This document shows positions 1-5,281 of a stretch of 7,029 bases of DNA, piece after piece. The notes under the pieces were generated by a model. It saw only the letters and a program-made list of their open reading frames with translations. It was not told the origin of the DNA and made no database searches. Within the stretch, counting starts at the first letter, position 1; every line of letters starts with the position of its first letter. The position numbers and the translations under genes are program-made. This DNA is from Flavobacteriaceae bacterium TMED179 (lineage in GTDB: Bacteria; Bacteroidota; Bacteroidia; Flavobacteriales; Flavobacteriaceae): NCBI GenBank assembly GCA_002169865.1, contig NHIC01000001.1, positions 54,173 through 61,201 of the forward strand, given 5' to 3'.

Positions 1-257
1 TATCTAGTCAATTACACAAGAAAGTTTCTTTTGATGATATTCCTGAAGAATTGATTGAACCGCTTAGAAATGCTGATTTTGAAAATCTACAGCATTTGAG
101 TTTAAACTTTTCAGATGGCTATGTAATTGCTGATCAAGAAACACCTAAGTCGATTGAAAATTATTCAAACTATAAACAAATCCCTGGTCTTAGTTTTGAA
201 GAATCGCAAAAAGACGATGCGTTAGTCAGTCTTTACACTAATCATATTTTAAAGTAA
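1..257 (+). CDS. Short glycogen/starch synthase-like protein, C-terminal end (partial)
   Basis: The reading frame is open from the first complete codon at base 3 to TAA at 255-257, so the gene begins left of the window and only its last 84 residues are seen. From memory, the segment resembles the end of the roughly 270-residue glycogen synthase-like (GT5 N-terminal domain) proteins of Flavobacteriia. Shared features are a KVxFD start, an FENLQHLSLNFSDGYVIA stretch matching their ENLLKVAVNHSDGVVIA-type segment, and a final YTN motif. In full GlgA this ADxV segment precedes the second Rossmann domain, which is absent here, so starch-synthase activity is doubtful. It would act in the cytoplasm. 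The next gene starts 3 bases after the stop, implying one transcript and probable translational coupling. A TTG at 51 could mimic a start, but the upstream codons read as conserved protein. Family assignment is fairly sure; function is not. Confidence 0.72.
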   Translation, partial: SSQLHKKVSFDDIPEELIEPLRNADFENLQHLSLNFSDGYVIADQETPKSIENYSNYKQIPGLSFEESQKDDALVSLYTNHILK

Positions 258-260
258 AGA

Positions 261-2096
261 ATGTATTTTTTGAGGATTTTCATCAATCTTTTGACTATTC
301 TTTTATTGTTTTCACTGATACTTTCATCTTGTGATAAAGAGTATCATTCTGCTGGATCCGAACTACTTCTCCCCACAGCCTTGAAGTCAAAGTCCCATGA
401 CGTTCCTGTTTATTCTTATCAGAATAACGTCAATTATTATCAAACAGATGGGCTTCCTTTGGGGCAGCTCGGTAAAATCCAAATTCCAGAGTTGGTTATT
501 TCTGAGGCTAATATCACTGCAAGGTTAAGAGCTTCTACTAACCCTACATTTGGTAATTATACTCAAAAAAGAGAAGATGATGGAGACGAGGATAATCCAG
601 CTGTAATTAATGAGAATGAAACCGTAACACATGTTTATCTTGAAATACCATTTTTCAATAATCTAAATGATAAAGATGGAGATGGTGTTATTGATAGTTT
701 AGATATAGATCCAGAGGATGGGGAAAGTGATACAGATGGCGATGGAGTAACTGATTACGATGAATCCCGATCTGACCTTGACCCACTGAATGAAGACAGC
801 GACGGTGATGGGATATTAGATGGTATTGATCAAGACAACAGCAGCTACGACAATGAAAACAGAGTTTACGAAATAGATTCTATATATGGCAATAGAAAGG
901 CATCTTTTGACCTCAGAATATATGAGCTCAAATATTATTTGTCTCAGTATGACCCAGCGACAGATTTTGCCAAAAACTCAAAATTTTTTTCTAATACGGA
1001 TTATTTCAAAAGAGGATTTTTTGGAAAAACGCTTCACGATGACCGCTATCGACTCAATTTTGAGGAGTTGCGGTTTAATTTTGAGGAAGACGATCCCGAT
1101 ACTGAGGATGTAGATGAGCGGGAATCTGTAGAAACCAGATTAACGCCAAGAATAAGAGTTCCTTTGGAAAAAGTATTTTTTCAAGAAAAAATACTCGACC
1201 AAGAAGGGGAAGCTGTTTTCGCCAACGATGATAATTTCGCCCAACACTTAAGGGGGCTCATTATCAAAGCCGATAATTTTGACGATGATTTGTATATGTT
1301 ATTAGATATCAATAATGCAAGAATCAGTATTGAATATGAATACGATCAGGTCAATACCAATAATACTGTTGAAGATACTTCGGACGACACTACAGAAAAG
1401 AGTTCAAAAACATACTTAATTAATTTTGGGTTACACTTCAATACAGTTAAAAAAAACATTGTTAACAGTCAGGTTGATCAAGAAATATTGGCCAGTCAAA
1501 GTAATGCCCCCTCTAAGCAAATGTATCTTAGTGGTAATGGATTATTTTCTACTTTGAGACTGTTTGAGCAGCAAGATAGCGAAGGAAATCAATTGCTTGA
1601 TGAATTGAGAGGGAACCAATGGTTGATTAATGAAGCTAATTTGATTTTATATATTGATCAAAATCAATACAGTTCCCTTAACAAATCACAATTTCCAGAC
1701 CGACTTTATTTGTATAAATACCATACAGGTTTTCCGCTTACTGACTTTAGCATTGACAATACGGTAAATAATAATGAAAGTAATAGAAGTAAATTCATCT
1801 ACGGAGGAATTTTAGAGATGGACGAAGAAGACAAGCCTCATCATTATAAGTTCAGAATTACCGATCATGTTAATAGACTTATTAAAAATGACTCTGCAAA
1901 TGTTTCTCTAGGATTGGTTCCTTCTAGTGGAATTAACAATATACAACCTAAAAGAGCAGAAACAGTTGACAATGAAATTATTAATTCCCCTGCCACTGCA
2001 ATTCTTAATCCAAAAGGGGTAATACTTCACGGATCTGAAAGCGTAAATCATCCGGAGGGAGGACTAAAGCTTGAGATTTTATACACAGAATACTAA
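261..2096 (+). CDS. DUF4270-type surface lipoprotein with calcium-binding repeat insertion
   Basis: This is a 611-residue secreted lipoprotein. The N-terminus has a hydrophobic core (about residues 6-21) and a lipobox LSSC, predicting cleavage before Cys24 and lipidation; CDKEY follows. Features I recall from flavobacterial DUF4270 proteins appear in order: an LPLGQLG region (65-71), NPTFGNY (94-100), a short beta segment YLEIPFF, YEIDSIYG (203-210), YDPATDF (230 on), and HLRGLIIKAD (329 on). The C-terminal half is beta-rich and ends near residue 611 with LEILYTEY. Between YLEIPFF and YEIDSIYG sits an Asp/Gly-rich insertion (137-193), annotated separately. Acidic linkers occur near 275-290 and 370-380. 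The family's role is unknown; it is probably outer-membrane anchored. It starts 3 bases after the synthase-like gene, with an in-frame stop at 255-257, so ATG 261 is the first possible start. Flavobacteria usually keep glmS next; here a convergent gene follows. Confidence 0.85.
   Translation: MYFLRIFINLLTILLLFSLILSSCDKEYHSAGSELLLPTALKSKSHDVPVYSYQNNVNYYQTDGLPLGQLGKIQIPELVISEANITARLRASTNPTFGNYTQKREDDGDEDNPAVINENETVTHVYLEIPFFNNLNDKDGDGVIDSLDIDPEDGESDTDGDGVTDYDESRSDLDPLNEDSDGDGILDGIDQDNSSYDNENRVYEIDSIYGNRKASFDLRIYELKYYLSQYDPATDFAKNSKFFSNTDYFKRGFFGKTLHDDRYRLNFEELRFNFEEDDPDTEDVDERESVETRLTPRIRVPLEKVFFQEKILDQEGEAVFANDDNFAQHLRGLIIKADNFDDDLYMLLDINNARISIEYEYDQVNTNNTVEDTSDDTTEKSSKTYLINFGLHFNTVKKNIVNSQVDQEILASQSNAPSKQMYLSGNGLFSTLRLFEQQDSEGNQLLDELRGNQWLINEANLILYIDQNQYSSLNKSQFPDRLYLYKYHTGFPLTDFSIDNTVNNNESNRSKFIYGGILEMDEEDKPHHYKFRITDHVNRLIKNDSANVSLGLVPSSGINNIQPKRAETVDNEIINSPATAILNPKGVILHGSESVNHPEGGLKLEILYTEY
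669..839 (+). repeat. Asp/Gly-rich thrombospondin-type-3-like calcium-binding repeats inside the lipoprotein
   Basis: Residues 137-193 contain three DxDGDG-type loops: DKDGDGVID (137-145), DTDGDGVTD (157-165) and DSDGDGILD (179-187). Each is followed by further acidic positions (DIDPED, DESRSDLDP, DQDN). The spacing of about 20-22 residues and the DxDxDGxxD pattern are those of thrombospondin type 3 / OmpA-like calcium-binding repeats, in which Asp side chains coordinate Ca2+. The block interrupts the DUF4270 sequence between two segments that are normally close together, so it looks like an inserted rigid spacer. Calcium binding is inferred from the motif. Confidence 0.85.
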
Positions 2097-2147
2097 TCTA
2101 ATTAAGCCTTTAATCGTGACTTTAACCAGCACATCTTAATATAGATA

Positions 2148-2221
2148 ACTAATAATAATTAATTTTTAATTAAATATAATTATAAACTATATTTATTAGT
2201 ATTTCGAGCTATATTTACTAA
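2148..2221. repeat. AT-rich nested inverted repeats between convergent genes
   Basis: The 163-bp convergent gap is very AT-rich. ACTAATAA (2148-2155) is complementary to TTATTAGT (2193-2200). Inside lies TAATTAA-TTT-TTAATTA (2156-2172). A competing 6-bp pair, TTAGTA (2196-2201) with TACTAA (2216-2221), overlaps the right arm. Two imperfect copies of CTATATTTAyTA also occur (near 2188 and 2209). These could act as a weak terminator for the upstream lipoprotein operon, but there is almost no G/C in the stems and no clean T-run. Nothing else is seen between 2097 and 2250. Confidence 0.3.
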
Positions 2222-2250
2222 CAATTTGATATAAAAAAGGGTATCATAGT

Positions 2251-2281
2251 AAAAAACTATCAATTAAATTTATTTGATAGT
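2251..2281 (-). terminator. Probable weak intrinsic terminator of the acyltransferase gene
   Basis: Read on the - strand, ACTATCAA (2281-2274) pairs with TTGATAGT (2263-2256) across a 10-base AT loop, and is followed by a run of T (A2255-A2251 on +). The stem is 8 bp with only two G:C pairs; after one mismatch three further A:U pairs extend it. The gene's TGA stop (2262-2260) lies within the 3' arm, so the terminator overlaps the end of the coding region. Confidence 0.45.
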
Positions 2282-3297
2282 ATTTGTCTAAAATATAGAA
2301 AAAATATACAGCCAATTGTAATCAATAATGCAACTTTGGATCCCCAGATTATATTGCTGGCAGCGAAAGTAATTACCCACCACAGAGTAAATAATACCAT
2401 ACCTGCACTCATTTTAATCGAGCTATAGAAAACAATATCATTGAATAGACCTAAAACTTTTTTAATAATCAATAGGGGAAGTAAGTTAGGAATAGAAAAT
2501 AAACCAATGACAATTTTTTTCCAATTTCGTTTCATTAAAATATTTTTGGGGGCTAAACTCTGTTCTTTTATACCTTTTTTAATTTCCTCAAAAGGCATTA
2601 TGGTATTTCCTTCGTGAATTAATTTTTTACGGTCCCCATAACTCTCGTCGTTATCTGGCAGCCACAAGCATTTTTTCATCCCTAACCTTAAGCTTTCTCT
2701 GATTTTGTTTATTAATTCTGGTTTATCACCATTTTTTTCAGTAAAGTTCTTTATTAAAATGGGATCGCCAAAAACTAAATGAAGATCACAAAAGGGATTT
2801 CTATGGTGACCATAATTAATACCTATTGGTAAAATGTAAACAGGGTTATCAGAGTTCTCTTGTGCTTCAAAAACTAAACGACTACTTCCTTTTGATAGAG
2901 GTTGTAGGAAGTATTCATCATGATGAGAGGCCTCAGAAAACATCATAACCCATTCGTTTCTTGATAGTATTTTTTTACACCTATCAAAGATGGCTTCATT
3001 TTTTTTCAAATTCGTGTAACCGTTTCTAATTCTATAAACAGGCAGCATTTTTAGTGCATCCATAAACCACTGAAATGGTCCACCAAAAACATCACTTCGT
3101 GTTAATGAAGTAACGGGTCGGGGAATGTTACATCCCACTAAGAGTGGGTCTAAAAACGCACCTTGATGATTGGGAGAAAAAAGTACGCCTCCTTCTTTGG
3201 GAATCTTCTTAAGGCCGTAAATACGAATCCTTCTGAAATAACATAAACTAGATAGCTTAATAATATACTTGATGAAGTAGTAAAACAGCTTTTTCAT
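2260..3297 (-). CDS. PlsC-superfamily glycerol/lysophospholipid acyltransferase
   Basis: This 345-residue enzyme is predicted to transfer acyl groups to glycerol-3-phosphate or a lysophospholipid at the cytoplasmic membrane. The catalytic block is NHQGAFLD, with His44 and Asp50 five residues apart instead of the usual four. This HX5D spacing is typical, as I recall, of the Bacteroidota group related to fungal Gat1/Sct1 (LPLAT_AAK14816-like). Other motifs are LPVYRIRNG (85-93) for acceptor binding, FSEASHHDE (120-128) replacing the classic FPEGTR, followed by QPLSKGSSR, and LPIGINYGHH (156 on). Hydrophobic stretches lie near 6-20 and, C-terminally, about 262-278, 299-318 and 322-337, so the protein is membrane-bound beyond the core domain. 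ATG 3297 is the first ATG after an in-frame upstream TAA. It is divergent from the acyl-CoA synthetase, which could supply its acyl donor (inference). G3P versus lysophosphatidate specificity cannot be told. Confidence 0.85.
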   Translation of the reverse strand: MKKLFYYFIKYIIKLSSLCYFRRIRIYGLKKIPKEGGVLFSPNHQGAFLDPLLVGCNIPRPVTSLTRSDVFGGPFQWFMDALKMLPVYRIRNGYTNLKKNEAIFDRCKKILSRNEWVMMFSEASHHDEYFLQPLSKGSSRLVFEAQENSDNPVYILPIGINYGHHRNPFCDLHLVFGDPILIKNFTEKNGDKPELINKIRESLRLGMKKCLWLPDNDESYGDRKKLIHEGNTIMPFEEIKKGIKEQSLAPKNILMKRNWKKIVIGLFSIPNLLPLLIIKKVLGLFNDIVFYSSIKMSAGMVLFTLWWVITFAASNIIWGSKVALLITIGCIFFLYFRQILSNKFN

Positions 3298-3482
3298 TGA
3301 TCCGTCGTGGTTAGTGTTTTGGTATTATACAAGTCAATTTCCTTTGCATAATTTCACAATTTAGTAAAAAAAATATTTAATAGGGGATCATCTCTTTGGA
3401 GGATTGTCATATTGATTTTGACTTTTTTTTATTAAATCAAATGTTTAAGTATGATAATGTTAAACCAATCAAAGTATTCCAT

Positions 3483-3490
3483 TATTTTTG
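3483..3490 (+). promoter_or_regulatory. Candidate Bacteroidota -7 box (TAnnTTTG) for the acyl-CoA synthetase gene
   Basis: TATTTTTG matches the Bacteroidota primary sigma factor -7 consensus TAnnTTTG exactly. It ends 27 bases before ATG 3518, which would give a 5' leader of about 20 nt. A good -33 TTG is not seen at the usual distance; the nearest sequence is GTTA around 3459-3462. The 3298-3517 gap separates divergent genes and must also hold the promoter of the - strand acyltransferase, for which I find no clear match. Confidence 0.4.
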
Positions 3491-3517
3491 AATAAGAAAT
3501 CATAAAACCATTCAATC

Positions 3518-5194
3518 ATGAGTAATAGTGGACTTTTTGACTTTAAATTTTATGAGTGGGAAAAAAAGGCTCACGATCGCCCTTTTTTAAGGCAACCATT
3601 TGGCGATCAGTGGGAAGAGTATACTTGGGCAGAAACTGGACAAATGGCCCGAAAATTAGCTAAAGGATTAAAATCATTAGGACTTAGGCAGGGAGCGCAT
3701 ATAGGACTCATCTCAAAAAACTGTAGGGAATGGATTATTGCTGACCTTGCCATTATGATGGCAGGTTATATTTCTGTCCCTTTTTTCCCATCCCTAAAAG
3801 GAAGAGAATTAGAATTTCTAATCGATTTTGGGGATGTAGACCTACTATTTGTTGGAAAAATAGAAACTTGGGACAACATAAAGAGTAATATACCAAAAGA
3901 CCTACCTCTAATTAGTTTTCCTAATTACAAGGGTTGTTCAGTGGTTGACAGAGGAGAGCAATGGTTTGATTTTATCAATCGAAAAGAGCCATTACATAAA
4001 CCTCACATTCCAAAACTTTCTGACTTATGGACTATTATATTCACCTCTGGTACCACTGGCAATCCAAAAGGGGTAAAGCTTTCTTATCTAGCTCTTGATT
4101 CAACAAAAATTATTACTGAACAGATCAACCCACTAAAAATTGATTTCTCTGGAAATAATGATTTTATATCCTACCTCCCACTGAATCATATTGTAGAGCG
4201 AGTAGTGTTAGAGCACGTTTGTTTACGCTTTGGGGGATCACTTTCTTTTGTTGAGTCTATTGACAGTTTTGCCAAGAATTTGAGGGAGATCCAGCCACAT
4301 GTTTTCTTTGCTGCGCCCAGGATATGGACCAAGTTCCAATTGGGGATACTTGCAAAAGTACCACAAAAAAAATTAGATATTTTACTCAAAATTCCTTTGA
4401 TTTCAGGATTGATAAAAAGAAAACTAAAAAAGAACCTTGGCTTGAAGAGGGCAAGGTCGACTGTTTCAGGATCAGCACCAATCCCTCTTTCTCAGATAGA
4501 ATGGTTTAGAAAAATTGGAATTTATATTACAAATGGTTACGGCATGACCGAAAATTGCGCCATTTGTACCCAAGTAGATGGTCAGGATTTTGAAAAATCA
4601 GATTCTGTAGGAAAACCCCAGTGCGGTGTAGAGGTTAAAATTGATAAAAAAACCAAGGAGGTTCTCATGAGAGGTCCTTTTGTGATGGATGGCTATTATA
4701 AGAATGAAAAAATGACAAAAGCCACGCTGATAGATGGATGGTTGCATACGGGAGATAAAGGTTTCTTGGATGAGGACAATTATTTGTATATTTCAGGAAG
4801 GGTCGTTGATAGTTTCAAGACTTCCAAAGGAAAATTCATAGAACCCCTGACCCTAGAAAATTATTTTGCAGATATAAAGCAACTCGAAGAAGTTTGTGTT
4901 ACAGGCCTTGGATTACCGCAACCCATCGTTCTTGCTCAATTGTCTGAAATAGGCAAAGCCCTTCCCAAAGAAGAAGTTAAAAGCTTATTAGAAGAAAAAA
5001 TCACAAAAATTAATGAGGATTTAGAGAATTACAAAAAGATATCCACCCTTGTCTTAGTGAAGGAACAATGGACAGAGCAAAATAAAATATTGGGTCCTAC
5101 CTTAAAAATCAAAAGGGGAAATATTGACAATATGTACTGTTCAAGACATAGGGATTGGCATGAAGATAACCAAGTCGTTTTATTCGAAAAGTAG
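3518..5194 (+). CDS. AMP-forming long-chain acyl-CoA synthetase (FadD/ACSL-like)
   Basis: This 558-residue cytoplasmic or membrane-peripheral enzyme is predicted to activate a fatty acid with ATP to acyl-AMP and then acyl-CoA. All core ANL-superfamily motifs are present: the phosphate loop TSGTTGNPKG (176-185), YGMTE (341-345), DGWLHTGDKG with the ribose-binding Asp413 (406-415), GR at 427-428, a hinge FKTSKGKFIEP (433-443), and a C-terminal PTLKIKR (527-533) whose Lys530 or Lys532 should be the adenylation lysine. Length fits the bacterial long-chain group. The GRVVDSFKTSKGKF signature places it in a FadD-like branch, but substrate chain length cannot be read from it. ATG 3518 is the first start after an in-frame TAA at 3503. 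The receptor gene follows on the same strand after 87 bp and the acyltransferase is divergent, so a shared lipid role is plausible. Confidence 0.9.
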   Translation: MSNSGLFDFKFYEWEKKAHDRPFLRQPFGDQWEEYTWAETGQMARKLAKGLKSLGLRQGAHIGLISKNCREWIIADLAIMMAGYISVPFFPSLKGRELEFLIDFGDVDLLFVGKIETWDNIKSNIPKDLPLISFPNYKGCSVVDRGEQWFDFINRKEPLHKPHIPKLSDLWTIIFTSGTTGNPKGVKLSYLALDSTKIITEQINPLKIDFSGNNDFISYLPLNHIVERVVLEHVCLRFGGSLSFVESIDSFAKNLREIQPHVFFAAPRIWTKFQLGILAKVPQKKLDILLKIPLISGLIKRKLKKNLGLKRARSTVSGSAPIPLSQIEWFRKIGIYITNGYGMTENCAICTQVDGQDFEKSDSVGKPQCGVEVKIDKKTKEVLMRGPFVMDGYYKNEKMTKATLIDGWLHTGDKGFLDEDNYLYISGRVVDSFKTSKGKFIEPLTLENYFADIKQLEEVCVTGLGLPQPIVLAQLSEIGKALPKEEVKSLLEEKITKINEDLENYKKISTLVLVKEQWTEQNKILGPTLKIKRGNIDNMYCSRHRDWHEDNQVVLFEK

Positions 5195-5222
5195 TATATT
5201 TAAACTCAAAATTGAAGATCTT

Positions 5223-5237
5223 GGGTGGTGATTACCC
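5223..5237. other. Small G/C hairpin between synthetase and receptor genes
   Basis: In an otherwise AT-rich 87-bp gap, GGGT (5223-5226) can pair with ACCC (5234-5237) around a 7-base loop. An alternative pairs GGT (5227-5229) with ACC (5234-5236). A run of six C continues to 5240. No T-run follows, so it is not a standard terminator. It could be a short leader structure of the receptor mRNA or chance. Confidence 0.25.
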
Positions 5238-5281
5238 CCCATAATTATATCGACCATAATAAAAACTAAAACAATAATTTA

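Noticed and set aside
51..257. Independent 68-residue protein starting at TTG 51
   Set aside because: The frame is open to the left edge, and codons 3-50 continue the synthase-like homology (KKVSFDD), so TTG 51 is an internal leucine.
886..1113. 75-codon open frame within the lipoprotein gene
   Set aside because: It lies wholly inside the DUF4270 gene in another frame, with no recognisable motif and no separate start context; a shadow frame.
3398..3435. GGAGG followed by a TTG start and a 7-codon frame
   Set aside because: It looks like a Shine-Dalgarno, but the frame stops after 7 codons and Bacteroidota rarely use such sites; no support for a gene or leader peptide.
4186..4389. 67-codon - strand open frame opposite the acyl-CoA synthetase
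   Set aside because: It is antisense to a strongly conserved enzyme and its translation shows no domain; a shadow frame.
4324..4509. 61-codon + frame inside the acyl-CoA synthetase
   Set aside because: Alternative frame of a confirmed coding region with no family features.
5195..5202. TATATTTA as a -7 promoter box for the receptor gene
   Set aside because: It lacks the final G of TAnnTTTG, has no -33 TTG at suitable distance, and abuts the synthetase stop; too weak to annotate.
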